From: Caulobacter radicis
GTDB lineage: Bacteria; Pseudomonadota; Alphaproteobacteria; Caulobacterales; Caulobacteraceae
DNA length: 64,000 bases
Direction of reading: 5' to 3'
Assembly (NCBI RefSeq): GCF_003094615.1
Contig: NZ_QDKO01000011.1
Span: 1-64,000 of the forward strand
Position 1 is the stretch's first letter. Every line of letters starts with the position of its first letter. The notes under the pieces are model-generated. The model was not told where the DNA came from. It ran no database searches and saw only the letters and a list, made by a program, of their open reading frames with translations. Below, in pieces: positions 26,007 through 34,925 of the stretch. The position numbers were made by a program, and so were the translations under genes.

Positions 26007-26189
26007 GGTCGGGCCTTTCGAACGAGGCGGCTGTTTAAGCCCTGGGCGGGCCGCCGTCGCGGGGGATTTGAGGCCGGCGCTTCGGCAGGCCTCCGGAGCG
26101 GCGGGGATGGGGCGTGAACCGAAGTTGGTCCCCCGCCTGTTCTGGGCGGTCAAATCGGCGTCGCGAGCAAGTGTCTGTTTCGATCAACA

Positions 26190-26250
26190 CCCGCCCTTGT
26201 GGCGGGAAGCCCTCTTTCAGCCGCGGAGGCGCGGGCGGGAGTGACGGGAG
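26190..26250. repeat. Internally deleted GTCATTCC-type repeat
   Basis: It begins CCCGCCCTTGTGGCGGGAA, continues with CCCTCTTTCAGCCGC as in the full copies, then jumps to GGGCGGGAGTGACGGGAG, the end of the right arm. The central hairpin and most of the right arm are missing. Confidence 0.7.
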
Positions 26251-26436
26251 AGGGAGTGATGCAAATTTATGAGAATCATTGCCGATCGCGGGCGGTCTTC
26301 ATCTCGGGGAGGCCTGGCTGACGCCAGGTGGAAGATCCATTTCGGCGCCAATTTCGCCCATGATGCCGGCCATAATCCCACTTCGCCGTTGCATCGCTCC
26401 GCTCCCCATGCGCAAATGCACGCCGTAAAGCGCAAT

Positions 26437-26448
26437 GCAAATATTTGC
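26437..26448. promoter_or_regulatory. Candidate LacI operator upstream of MFS-GH15 operon
   Basis: GCAAATATTTGC is a perfect 12-bp palindrome, 42 bp before the MFS start. It is flanked by GCGCAA and CGCAAATGCA (26411-26420) elements of the same kind. It is the best-formed member of the shared motif in the sugar locus. Confidence 0.6.
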
Positions 26449-26490
26449 GCAAACGGCCGGGCCAACCGGCGGTGTCAAGGCGGGGAAGCG

Positions 26491-28023
26491 ATGACCAAGG
26501 CCAGGCTGAGCCTCTTCCAGATCTGGAACATGTGCTTCGGGTTCTTCGGGATCCAGATCGGCTTTGGCCTGCAGAACGCCAACACCAGCCGCATCTTCCA
26601 GACCCTCGGCGTCGAGATCGATCACCTGGCCATCCTGTGGATCGCCGCGCCCGCCACGGGCCTGCTGGTCCAGCCGATCATCGGCCACCTGTCCGACAAG
26701 ACCTGGGGCAAGCTTGGCCGTCGGCGGCCCTACTTCTTCTGGGGCGCGATCCTGACCACGGCCGCTCTGGTCCTGATGCCCAACTCGCCGACCCTGTGGA
26801 TCGCGGCCTCGGCGCTGTGGATCATGGACGCCTCGATCAACATCACCATGGAGCCGTTCCGGGCCTTCGTCGGCGACAACCTGCCCGACGAGCAGCGCTC
26901 GACCGGCTACGCCATGCAGAGCTTCTTCATCGGCATCGGCGCCGTGCTGGCCTCGTGCCTGCCGTGGATCCTGACCAACTGGCTGGACGTGGCCAACACC
27001 GCCCCGGCCGGCCAGATCCCGCCTTCGGTGCGCATCGCCTTCTATGTGGGCGGGGCGGCGCTGCTGGCCTCGGTGCTGTGGACCGTCTTTTCCACCCGCG
27101 AATACTCGCCCGAGCAGATGGCCGCCTTCGAGGCCGCCGACGCGGCCGCCAAGGGCGAGGCCGTCGCGGCCGAGGCCGGCTCGGGGCGCGCGGTTTCCGC
27201 CTACCTGACCGGCGGCGCGATCTGGACGGTCGCCGGCCTCGCCGTCGCGGCGGGCGTCTATGCCTCCAAGCTGGAGAAAGAGCTCTACGTCCTGGCCGCC
27301 CTGATCGGAGGCTTTGGCCTGGCGCAGCTTGCCGCCGGGCAGCTGAAGCGGGCGGGGCGGACTGGCAACGGCTTCTCCGAAGTGGTCGAGGACCTCTTCG
27401 CCATGCCCGCCACGATGAAGCAGCTGGCGGTGGTGCAGTTCTTCTCGTGGTTTGGCCTGTTCGCCATGTGGATCTACACCACGCCCGCCGTCGCCGCTTT
27501 CCACTACGGCGCGACCGACGCGACCTCGGCCGCCTACAACGCCGGCGCCGACTGGGTGGGGGTGCTGTTCGGGGTCTATAACGGCGTGGCGGCCCTGGCG
27601 GCCCTGCTGATCCCGGTCATCGCCCGCGCTGCGAGCCGCCGCGTCGCCCACGCCCTTTGCCTGGTGCTGGGCGGGCTTGGCCTGTTGTCGTTCCTCGTGA
27701 TCCGCGACCCGAAGCTCCTGATCATCGGCATGGTCGGCGTGGGCTTCGCCTGGAGCTCGATCCTGTCGTCGCCCTATTCGATCCTGTCGGGCTCGGTGCC
27801 GGGGCGGAAGATGGGCGTCTACATGGGCATCTTCAATTTCTTCATCGTCATTCCGCAGCTGTTGGCCGCCACGGTGCTGGGCCTGCTGCTCAAGACCTTC
27901 TTCGGCGGCCAGGCGATCTACGCGCTCGTGCTGGGCGCGGCCTCGTTCCTGATCGCCGCCGTCTCCGTCTTCGCCGTCAACGACCCGGGCGAGCCCAAGC
28001 GGCTGGCCAAGTCTCTTTCGTGA
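26491..28023 (+). CDS. MFS sugar transporter (GPH/SUC-like, MalY type)
   Basis: A 510-aa inner-membrane protein with about twelve helices. The N-terminal FQIWNMCFGFFGIQIGFGLQNAN and the loop GHLSDKTWGKLGRRRPYFFWG are typical of sucrose/maltose-type MFS carriers, with the RxGRRR signature in loop 2-3. It should bring maltose or maltodextrin into the cytoplasm by proton symport. In C. crescentus a transporter called MalY plays this part; equivalence is inferred from context. GGGGAAG precedes the ATG. The glucoamylase gene follows by 8 bp. Confidence 0.88.
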   Translation: MTKARLSLFQIWNMCFGFFGIQIGFGLQNANTSRIFQTLGVEIDHLAILWIAAPATGLLVQPIIGHLSDKTWGKLGRRRPYFFWGAILTTAALVLMPNSPTLWIAASALWIMDASINITMEPFRAFVGDNLPDEQRSTGYAMQSFFIGIGAVLASCLPWILTNWLDVANTAPAGQIPPSVRIAFYVGGAALLASVLWTVFSTREYSPEQMAAFEAADAAAKGEAVAAEAGSGRAVSAYLTGGAIWTVAGLAVAAGVYASKLEKELYVLAALIGGFGLAQLAAGQLKRAGRTGNGFSEVVEDLFAMPATMKQLAVVQFFSWFGLFAMWIYTTPAVAAFHYGATDATSAAYNAGADWVGVLFGVYNGVAALAALLIPVIARAASRRVAHALCLVLGGLGLLSFLVIRDPKLLIIGMVGVGFAWSSILSSPYSILSGSVPGRKMGVYMGIFNFFIVIPQLLAATVLGLLLKTFFGGQAIYALVLGAASFLIAAVSVFAVNDPGEPKRLAKSLS

Positions 28024-28031
28024 GGCCCCTG

Positions 28032-30386
28032 ATGCGTACCCTCAAGACCCTGATCCTGGCCGCCTCGGCTCTGACCGTTGCGTCGGCCGCCCAGGCCGCC
28101 GAACCGGCCACCACCTGGGCCTACTCGGCCAAGACCGCCGTCGGCGCCTCGTATGAGGCCTATGTCGACGGCGCCTACAAGGACGGCGGCCCGACCGGCG
28201 CGGTGTCGAAGGTTTGGTTCTCTGTCGCCGACGGCGTGCTGACCGAAACCATGTACGGCCTGATCCACGAGGCCCAGATCAAGCAGATGCGGATCGCCGT
28301 GAAGACCTCTGATGGCGTCGCCGTCGAAGGCCGCGACACGACCGCTCGCACTGAATATCTGTATACGGACAAGAAGGGTCGCCCGCTGTCGCCGGCCTAC
28401 AGGATCACCACCACCGACAAGGCCGGCCGCTTCGTCATCGAGAAGCGGATCTTCACCGATCCCGACCGCCACGCCCTGTTCCTGCGGGTGACGGTCAAGG
28501 CGCTGAAGGGCTCGGTGACGCCGTTCCTGGTGCTGGAGCCGCACATGGCCAACACCGGCGGAAACGACGTCGGCTCGGCTGGCGCCCAGGCCCTGACGGC
28601 CGGCGAGGGCAAGGTGTACCTGACCCTGCGCGGCGACCGCCCCTTCGCCAAGGCCGCCGCCGCCAGGCTGGAAGGCGACGACGCCCTGAAGATCCTCGGC
28701 GACGATGGCGTGCTGGCCGGCGGTTCGGAGGCCAAGGGCGCGATCGTGCTGGCCGCCCAGCTGCCCACCCAGGCCTCTGGCAGCGCCACCTACGACTTCG
28801 CCATCGGCTTCGGCGCCGATCCGGGCGCCTCGGCCCAGACGGCCATGGCCAGCCTGAAGACCGGCTATGACGAGGTGCTGGCCCGCTACAACGGCGAGGG
28901 CGCCCATGTGGGCTGGGCCGACTACATCGCCTCGCTGACCGAGCTGCCGCGCGTGGCCAAGGAAAGCGCCGACGGCGGCAAGCTTGCCTATGCCAGCGCC
29001 CTGATGCTGAAGGTGCAGGAAGACCGCACCTATGCCGGCGCCCTGATCGCCTCGTTGTCCAACCCCTGGGGCGACACGGTCGACGCTTCCAAGCCCTCGA
29101 CCGGCTACAAGGCCGTCTGGCCGCGCGACTTCTACCAGTGCGCCATGGCCCTGGCGGCGTTGGGCGACAAGGAGACGCCGCTGGCGGCCTTCCACTACCT
29201 GCCCACCGTGCAGGTCGGCGAGAAGACCCCGGGCAACAAGGGCGCCGGCGGCTGGTTCCTGCAGAAGTCGGAGGTGGACGGCACGCCCGAATGGGTCGGC
29301 GTCCAGCTGGACCAGACGGCCATGCCGATCATGCTGGGCTGGAAGCTGTGGAAGCTGGGCTGGCTGCAGGACGCCGACCTCAAGGCCTACTACGCCCGCA
29401 TGATCAAGCCGGCCGCCGACTTCCTGGTCGACGGCGGCAAGGTCGGCATCGGCTGGAACAAGGCCACGATCGTCCCGCCCTACACCCAGCAGGAGCGCTG
29501 GGAGGAACAGGACGGCCACTCGCCCTCGACCACGGCCGCGGTGATCGCCGGCCTGGTCACCGCCGGCGAGATCGCCGACCTGGCCGGCGACGCCAAGTCG
29601 GGCGACCGCTACCGCGCCGCCGCCGACGGCTATTCCGCCAAGGTCGAGGCGCGGATGTTCACCACCAGCGGCAAGTTCGGCGATGGCAGCTACTTCATGC
29701 GCCTGAACAAGAACGAGGACCCCAACGACAAGGCGCCGATCGGCGCGGCCAACGGCCAGATCGCCCCGCCCGAGGACGAGGTCGTCGACGGCGGCTTCCT
29801 GGAGCTGGTGCGCTACGGCGTGCGCCGGGCCGACGACAGCCATATCGTCGGCAGCCTGCCCGAGCTGGACGACACCGCCCGCGAGGACATGTACCGCGTG
29901 CGCTACGACTTCAGCTTCCCGGGCGTGAAGGGCAGCTTCCCCGGCTGGCGGCGCTACGACGTCGACGGCTACGGCGAGGACGCCAAGACCGGCGGCAACT
30001 ATGGCGAGGGCGGCGAGATGAGCCCCGGCCAGCGCGGCCGGGTCTGGCCGATCTTCACCGGCGAGCGCGGCCACTACGAACTGGCCCTCGCTCTCGAAAA
30101 GGGGGCGGCTGAGAAGGGCAAGCCTTCCAAGGCCCAGATCGCCGCCATCCGCGCCCGCTACGTCAAGGGCATCGAGCTCTTCGCCAACGACGGCCTCTTG
30201 ATCCCCGAACAGGTGTGGGACGGCGTCGGCGCCAAGACCCGCCACCCGTACGTGACCGGCGAGGGCACGGATTCGGCGACGCCGCTCGCCTGGTCGCACG
30301 CAGAGTACCTGAAACTGCTGCGCTCGCTGGCCGACGGCCAGGTCTGGGATCGCTACGAGCCGGTGGCGGCGCGGTACGCGAAGTAG
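28032..30386 (+). CDS. GH15 glucoamylase / glucodextranase-type enzyme
   Basis: A 784-aa secreted enzyme. A signal peptide ends at AAQAAEP (about 24). The N-terminal beta-sandwich domain (about 25-290) is typical of bacterial glucoamylases. The (alpha/alpha)6 barrel follows, with TGYKAVWPRDFYQCAMAL, the general-acid region ERWEEQDGHSPST (E491/E492) and the base region PLAWSHAEY (E758). It releases glucose from the ends of alpha-glucans in the periplasm. It forms an operon with the MFS gene and so sits in the inferred LacI regulon. Confidence 0.9.
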   Translation: MRTLKTLILAASALTVASAAQAAEPATTWAYSAKTAVGASYEAYVDGAYKDGGPTGAVSKVWFSVADGVLTETMYGLIHEAQIKQMRIAVKTSDGVAVEGRDTTARTEYLYTDKKGRPLSPAYRITTTDKAGRFVIEKRIFTDPDRHALFLRVTVKALKGSVTPFLVLEPHMANTGGNDVGSAGAQALTAGEGKVYLTLRGDRPFAKAAAARLEGDDALKILGDDGVLAGGSEAKGAIVLAAQLPTQASGSATYDFAIGFGADPGASAQTAMASLKTGYDEVLARYNGEGAHVGWADYIASLTELPRVAKESADGGKLAYASALMLKVQEDRTYAGALIASLSNPWGDTVDASKPSTGYKAVWPRDFYQCAMALAALGDKETPLAAFHYLPTVQVGEKTPGNKGAGGWFLQKSEVDGTPEWVGVQLDQTAMPIMLGWKLWKLGWLQDADLKAYYARMIKPAADFLVDGGKVGIGWNKATIVPPYTQQERWEEQDGHSPSTTAAVIAGLVTAGEIADLAGDAKSGDRYRAAADGYSAKVEARMFTTSGKFGDGSYFMRLNKNEDPNDKAPIGAANGQIAPPEDEVVDGGFLELVRYGVRRADDSHIVGSLPELDDTAREDMYRVRYDFSFPGVKGSFPGWRRYDVDGYGEDAKTGGNYGEGGEMSPGQRGRVWPIFTGERGHYELALALEKGAAEKGKPSKAQIAAIRARYVKGIELFANDGLLIPEQVWDGVGAKTRHPYVTGEGTDSATPLAWSHAEYLKLLRSLADGQVWDRYEPVAARYAK

Positions 30387-30447
30387 GGGGCGTTTGCCCC
30401 GGGCGCGGCGTCGGCTAGAGGGATCGCATTCACGCCTGGCGAATGAT

Positions 30448-30535
30448 CCTCGTCCTTCGACAAGCTCAGGATGAGGATCATTTCAAAGGCCCGAGCGGCA
30501 GAAAAACCTCATCCTGAGCTTGTCGAAGGACGAGG
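30448..30535. repeat. CCTCGTCCTTCGACA-type inverted repeat, copy 1
   Basis: The 29-bp arms 30448-30476 and 30507-30535 are perfectly complementary, with a 30-base loop. Each arm can also fold (CCTCGTCC with GGATGAGG). Related copies lie at 54357-54443 and 61640-61724. It fills most of the gap after the glucoamylase gene. Confidence 0.93.
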
Positions 30536-30589
30536 TTTTCGTCTCAAGTTCGGAATGTCGATCCGTTCTTGCGCCCCGGGAGGAACGCC

Positions 30590-31006
30590 ATGACCGGTCA
30601 GTCGATCACGCTGAGGCTGCGCATCCAGGACCCGGTTCCGGGCGTGGCCTACAGCCTGCAGGACAAGAAGAACCATCCCGTGGGGCCGGTGATCGCCGGC
30701 GACGGGCCGCTGGCCTTCGACGTATCCGTGCGCGCGGCGCCGGGGCCGCGGTACCTGGGCGAGTTCGTTCGCAGCGAGGGGCCCAGCCGGCGGTTCGTCT
30801 ACATCGCCATCGGAACCTCTGCCGGCCAGCACGGCTCGACCTGGACGAGGCGGGCCAAGATCGACATCCACACCATCCCGGAAGACCTCTTGGCGCGGGC
30901 GTTGGAGGGCGCGATGCTCGAGGTGCTGCTGCCCGGCCGCGCCAAGGACGGCGGCCCGGCCTGCGCCACCGTGGTTCCTCTGGAGGGCTGGCGGGTGGTC
31001 GGCTGA
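30590..31006 (+). CDS. Conserved hypothetical protein, DUF5990-like
   Basis: A 138-aa soluble protein. GGGAGGAA precedes the ATG. The pattern ITLRLRIQDPVPGVAYSLQ...GEFVRSEGPSRRFVYIAIGTSAGQ...WTRRAKIDIHTIP resembles DUF5990 proteins, whose function is unknown. There is no signal peptide or membrane segment. It is 43 bp upstream of rmuC and may share its transcript. Family assignment is from memory of the pattern and only moderately sure. Confidence 0.7.
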   Translation: MTGQSITLRLRIQDPVPGVAYSLQDKKNHPVGPVIAGDGPLAFDVSVRAAPGPRYLGEFVRSEGPSRRFVYIAIGTSAGQHGSTWTRRAKIDIHTIPEDLLARALEGAMLEVLLPGRAKDGGPACATVVPLEGWRVVG

Positions 31007-31049
31007 AGCCCGCCTTCCTTGCGCCCTCGACTCCGGCTAAGAACGGAGC

Positions 31050-32360
31050 ATGAACGACGCTGTCGACCCCTACCTGATCCTCGCCCTGGTGTTCCTGCTC
31101 GCCGCCGCCGGCGCGGTGGTGTGGGCGATCGTGGCGCAGCGCAAGGCCGCCGCCGCCCAGCAGGAGGCCTGGCGGCTCTCCTCGCAGCTGGAGCAGGCGC
31201 TGGAGCGCCACCGCATGCTGGAGGACCAGGCCAGGACCAATATGGAGCTGGTTCGCGCCGAGGCGGAGAAGAGCGCCCAGGCCGTTGCCGAGCAACTGAT
31301 CAAGCGCGCCGACGAGAACGCCAAGAGCCGCGACCAGCTGACCCAGGCCCGCCTCGAGGCCCAGCTGAAGCCGGTGGCCGAGACCCTGGCCAAGTTCGAG
31401 GCCCAGGTCACCGCCGTCGAGAAGACCCGCGCCGAGGAGACCGGCGGCTTGAAGGCCCAGATCACCGCCCTGATGGAGGCCTCGACCGCCACCCAGGCCG
31501 AGGCCCGCAAGCTTTCGGCCGCCCTGCGCCGCGGGGCCGGGGTGCAGGGCCGCTGGGGCGAGCAGATGCTGCGCAACGTGCTGGAGATGGCGGGCCTCAA
31601 GCACGGCGTCGATTTCACCGAGCAGGTGCAGCTGGACGGCGGCCGCGTCCGCCCCGACGTGGTGGTGCGCATGCCGCGCAACGCCGCCTTCGTCATCGAC
31701 GCCAAGTGCTCGCTGAACGCCTATCTGGAAGCCCAGGACGCGCCCGACGACGTCACCCGCGAGGCGGCCTATCTGCGCCACGCCGCCAGCTTGCGCGCCC
31801 ACATCCAGTCGCTGTCGGCCAAGGCCTATTGGGACGCCCTGGAGGTCTCGCCCGACTTCGTGGCGATGTTCGTGCCCGGCGACGGCATCCTGGCGGCCGC
31901 CCTGGAGCGCGCCCCCGAGCTGATGACCGAGGCGATGGAAAAGCGGGTGATCATCGCCACGCCCTCGACCCTGTTCGCCCTCTGCAAGGCGGTGTCCTAC
32001 GGCTGGCGCGTGGAAGAGCAGGCCAAGAACGCCGTCGAGGTCGCCGCCCTGGGCCGCGAGCTCTACAAGCGGGTGGCCGACATGGGCGGCCACGTGGCCG
32101 GCATGGGCCGCTCGCTGTCGGCCGCCGTCGACAAGTACAACGCCTTCGTCGGCTCGCTGGAGAGCCGGGTGCTGCCCAAGGCCCGCGAGTTCGAGAAGCT
32201 GAAGGTCGAGCACGGCGGCAAGGGCATCGAGGAGCTGGCGGCCGTCGACACGGCCGTGCGGCCGGTCACCAAGCTGGAAATCTCAGACGCCTCAAACGGT
32301 TCTGGCGACGGGGTGGGACAAAACCCCGCCTTGACCCTTGGAAACGGGACGCCTACCTGA
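31050..32360 (+). CDS. rmuC: DNA recombination protein RmuC
   Basis: A 436-aa protein with an N-terminal membrane anchor (residues 8-29), a long Ala/Glu/Gln-rich coiled coil (about 30-150), and the RmuC nuclease-like domain with [29 protein letters not shown] and [15 protein letters not shown]. The D-x-K motif resembles restriction-endonuclease folds. RmuC limits DNA inversion between short inverted repeats in E. coli. The def start lies 8 bp past its stop. Confidence 0.92.
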   Translation: MNDAVDPYLILALVFLLAAAGAVVWAIVAQRKAAAAQQEAWRLSSQLEQALERHRMLEDQARTNMELVRAEAEKSAQAVAEQLIKRADENAKSRDQLTQARLEAQLKPVAETLAKFEAQVTAVEKTRAEETGGLKAQITALMEASTATQAEARKLSAALRRGAGVQGRWGEQMLRNVLEMAGLKHGVDFTEQVQLDGGRVRPDVVVRMPRNAAFVIDAKCSLNAYLEAQDAPDDVTREAAYLRHAASLRAHIQSLSAKAYWDALEVSPDFVAMFVPGDGILAAALERAPELMTEAMEKRVIIATPSTLFALCKAVSYGWRVEEQAKNAVEVAALGRELYKRVADMGGHVAGMGRSLSAAVDKYNAFVGSLESRVLPKAREFEKLKVEHGGKGIEELAAVDTAVRPVTKLEISDASNGSGDGVGQNPALTLGNGTPT

Positions 32361-32368
32361 GTCCCGTT

Positions 32369-32890
32369 ATGGCTATCCGTCGCATCCTCACCATCGATAA
32401 TGCCGCCGACCTGGCGACGCTGAAGAAGATCTCCACGCCCGTCGAGGCCGTCACCGACGAGGTGCGCGCCCTGATGGATGACATGCTGGAGACCATGTAC
32501 GACGCGCCCGGCATTGGCCTGGCCGCCGTCCAGATCGGCGAGCCCGTGCGCATCATCGTCATGGACCTGGCCCGTGAGGAAGAAGAGCCGGCCCCGCGCT
32601 ATTTCATCAATCCCGAGCTGTTCGACCCGTCCGAAGAGCTGTTCGTCTACGAGGAAGGCTGCCTGTCGGTGCCGGAATATTTCGACGCCGTCGAACGCCC
32701 GGCCCGCATCAAGGTGCGCTACCTGAACTACCAGGGCGAGAAGGTGGAAGAAGAGGCCGAGGGCCTGTTCGCCGTCTGCATCCAGCACGAGATGGATCAC
32801 CTCGAAGGCGTGCTGTTCATCGACCACCTGTCGCGCCTGCGCCGCGACCGGGCGATGGCCAAGGCCAAGAAGGTCGCCCGGGTGGCGTGA
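32369..32890 (+). CDS. def: Peptide deformylase
   Basis: A 173-aa metalloenzyme that removes the formyl group from nascent proteins. All three motifs are present: GIGLAAVQ (about 48-55), EGCLS with metal ligand C98, and QHEMDH with H140, E141 and H144. An acidic insertion (REEEEPAP) sits near residue 70, as in many alphaproteobacterial enzymes. It is usually next to fmt; here it follows rmuC and ends at a strong terminator. Confidence 0.95.
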   Translation: MAIRRILTIDNAADLATLKKISTPVEAVTDEVRALMDDMLETMYDAPGIGLAAVQIGEPVRIIVMDLAREEEEPAPRYFINPELFDPSEELFVYEEGCLSVPEYFDAVERPARIKVRYLNYQGEKVEEEAEGLFAVCIQHEMDHLEGVLFIDHLSRLRRDRAMAKAKKVARVA

Positions 32891-32915
32891 TCGCCGCCGC
32901 ATCGAATTTCAGAAG

Positions 32916-32944
32916 AGCCCCGGCCCCAAAGGCCGGGGCTTTTT
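32916..32944 (+). terminator. Intrinsic terminator after def
   Basis: AGCCCCGGCC (32916-32925) pairs perfectly with 32931-32940 around CCAAA, followed by a T-run (32940-32944). Confidence 0.92.
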
Positions 32945-32950
32945 CCTTGA

Positions 32951-32993
32951 TCCTCCCCCTCTGGGGGAGGTGGCCCGAAGGGCCGGAGGGGGG
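32951..32993. repeat. CCTCCCCC-type hairpin repeat, single unit
   Basis: A hairpin CCTCCCCC-TCT-GGGGGAGG is followed by GGCCC-GAA-GGGCC and then a G-rich tail. The same order is found in the left arm of the element at 52614, but here without a second arm. Confidence 0.8.
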
Positions 32994-33104
32994 CGTTCTC
33001 AGCTTCCGCTGAAACAGCAAATCTTCGAAACGCCCTTACCCGCCTCTCCGCGATTGCACCAACGGATCCAGCGCCTATGGTCCGGGAGGGCATGGGGGCG
33101 TGCG

Positions 33105-33572
33105 ATGATCAGGAAATTGCGGTGGGCGGCCAACGCCGTGGCGCTGCTCGGCGGCGCGGTCGTGCTGTCGGGCTGCACGTTCGTCGAGGAGCCGAAGCGC
33201 GACGCCCACGAGTTCCTCGGCGCCACGCCGGCCGACCAGATCATCTGCACGGTGAACCCGGACGACGCGGGGGAGCAGTGGCTTTCGACCGCCGCCGACC
33301 AGTTCCGGATGGTCGTGTCGGAGGCCAAGGTCGGGAGCCTGTCCCGGTGCAATGTCTGGCTGCGCAGCGTGCCGCTCTATTACGTGAGCGGCGACACCAA
33401 CATCACCTTCGTGATGGACGGTTGCCGGGTCGCGCGATCCTACAAGCTGGTCACGGCCAACGATGGCGGGGTCGACGTCAGCAACCAGGGATGCGGTCGG
33501 CGATCCGACTTCAGCCTCGTCAAGGATGGCGCCCGCCACTGGATAGAGCGAGCCGACGACCGAGGCCGGTAG
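33105..33572 (+). CDS. Putative lipoprotein of unknown function
   Basis: A 155-aa protein whose signal sequence ends in a lipobox VLSGC (cysteine near residue 24), so it should be a membrane-anchored lipoprotein. Four further cysteines (ICTVN, SRCNVW, DGCRVA, NQGCGR) suggest two disulphides in the periplasm. I recognise no domain. It sits alone between a repeat and zapE, with GC content like its neighbours. Confidence 0.72.
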   Translation: MIRKLRWAANAVALLGGAVVLSGCTFVEEPKRDAHEFLGATPADQIICTVNPDDAGEQWLSTAADQFRMVVSEAKVGSLSRCNVWLRSVPLYYVSGDTNITFVMDGCRVARSYKLVTANDGGVDVSNQGCGRRSDFSLVKDGARHWIERADDRGR

Positions 33573-33632
33573 CCCCGAGCCGTGCAGCTAACGCTTTCCC
33601 CGCGCGGCTTCCCGCGCTAACCCGCATCCCCG

Positions 33633-34751
33633 ATGCCCCAGTCCGTACGCACCGCCTATCGTGAGCGCCTCGCCGCCGGCGAGATCCGCCCCGACGTCGC
33701 CCAGGCCGCCGCCATCGACGCTCTGGCCCGCCTGGAGTCCGACCTCGACAACGCCGGCGAGCCCAGCTTCTCGTTCTTCGGCCGCAAGCCCAAGAGCCAG
33801 CGCGGGCTCTACATCTGGGGTCCGGTCGGGCGCGGCAAGTCGATGGTCATGGACCTGTTCTTCGACAGCGCCCCGGTGCACCGCAAGCGCCGCGTCCACT
33901 TCCACGTCTTCATGGCCGAGGTTCACGCCCACATCGACGCCTGGCGCAAGGGCGACGCGGCCGAGCGGAAAGCGCGCTTCGGCCGCCACAAGGGCGACGA
34001 CCCGATCGCGCCGACGGCCGAGCTGATCGCCGGCGAGGCGAGGCTTCTGTGCTTCGACGAATTGCAGGTCACCGACATCGCCGACGCCATGATCCTGGGC
34101 CGGCTGTTCGAGGCGCTGTTCGCCGAGGGGGTCACGCTGGTGGCCACCTCCAACCGTCCGCCCGACGACCTCTACAAGGACGGCCTCAACCGCCAGCTCT
34201 TCACGCCCTTCATCGCCATGCTGAAGGAGAAGATGGAGGTGGTGGCCGTGCGTGGGCCGGTCGACTTCCGCCTGGACCGCCTGCGGGCCGGCCGCACGTG
34301 GCTGTCGCCGGTCGACAAGGCCACCGAGGCCGAGTTCGACACGCTGTGGGCCGACATGCTGGACGGCGCCGAGGAGACCGGCTCCACGCTGGAGGTCATG
34401 GGCCGCAAGCTGCGCCTGCCGCGCGCCGCCGGCGGCCTGGTGCGCAGCTCGTTCGCCAGCCTGTGCCAGCAGGCGCTGGGGCCGCAGGACTACCTGGCCC
34501 TGGCCGAGCGTTTCCACACCATCTTCCTGGAAGACATCCCGCTGCTGGTCCCCGAGAAGCGCGACGCGGCCAAGCGCTTCAACACCCTGATCGACGCCCT
34601 CTACGAGGCCGACGCCAAGCTGGTGGCCCTGGCCGCCGGCGAGCCCGAGGCGCTGTATCCGGCCGGCGACGGCTCGTTCGAGTTCGAGCGGACCGTGTCG
34701 CGCCTGCAGGAGATGCGCTCGGCGGACTATGTGGGGCGGGTGCGGGACTGA
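33633..34751 (+). CDS. zapE: ZapE / AFG1-family cell-division ATPase
   Basis: A 372-aa P-loop ATPase. Walker A is GPVGRGKS (residues 63-70). The following VHFHVFMAEVHAHI, Walker B LLCFDELQVTD and sensor-like LVATSNRPPDDLYKDGLNRQLFTPFI are hallmarks of AFG1/ZapE. ZapE associates with the Z-ring in E. coli, and the mitochondrial homologue Afg1/LACE1 works in respiratory protein quality control. The length fits the family. It converges on the HWE kinase across a repeat element. Confidence 0.92.
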   Translation: MPQSVRTAYRERLAAGEIRPDVAQAAAIDALARLESDLDNAGEPSFSFFGRKPKSQRGLYIWGPVGRGKSMVMDLFFDSAPVHRKRRVHFHVFMAEVHAHIDAWRKGDAAERKARFGRHKGDDPIAPTAELIAGEARLLCFDELQVTDIADAMILGRLFEALFAEGVTLVATSNRPPDDLYKDGLNRQLFTPFIAMLKEKMEVVAVRGPVDFRLDRLRAGRTWLSPVDKATEAEFDTLWADMLDGAEETGSTLEVMGRKLRLPRAAGGLVRSSFASLCQQALGPQDYLALAERFHTIFLEDIPLLVPEKRDAAKRFNTLIDALYEADAKLVALAAGEPEALYPAGDGSFEFERTVSRLQEMRSADYVGRVRD

Positions 34752-34763
34752 AGACCCACTAAA

Positions 34764-34903
34764 CTCCCGTCATTCCCGCCCTTGTGGCGGGAACCCCTCT
34801 GTCAGCCGTTGGGACGGTAGGGGCGGACTGCGGGGCAGTCCGCTTGCGCTTCATTTGCGAGCGGAACCAGAGGTTCCCGCCACAAGGGCGGGAATGACGG
34901 GAG
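34764..34903. repeat. GTCATTCC-type inverted-repeat element, copy 2
   Basis: The arms 34764-34798 and 34871-34903 are nearly identical to those at 20471. The internal hairpin is GCGGACTGC-GGG-GCAGTCCGC (34823-34843). Compared with copy 1 both sides of this hairpin have changed and still pair. It lies between convergent zapE and the kinase gene. Confidence 0.94.
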
Positions 34904-34925
34904 ATCAGGGTGGGAGAGGGGCCCT

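Larger units (their letters stand above)
26007..26490. other. 484-bp gap upstream of the MFS gene
   Basis: There is no gene here. It contains a deleted GTCATTCC-type repeat (26190-26250), a Fur-box-like stretch ATGAGAATCATT (26269-26280), a small hairpin CCTGGC-TGAC-GCCAGG (26313-26328) and the operator-like palindrome at 26437-26448 close to the MFS start. Confidence 0.55.
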
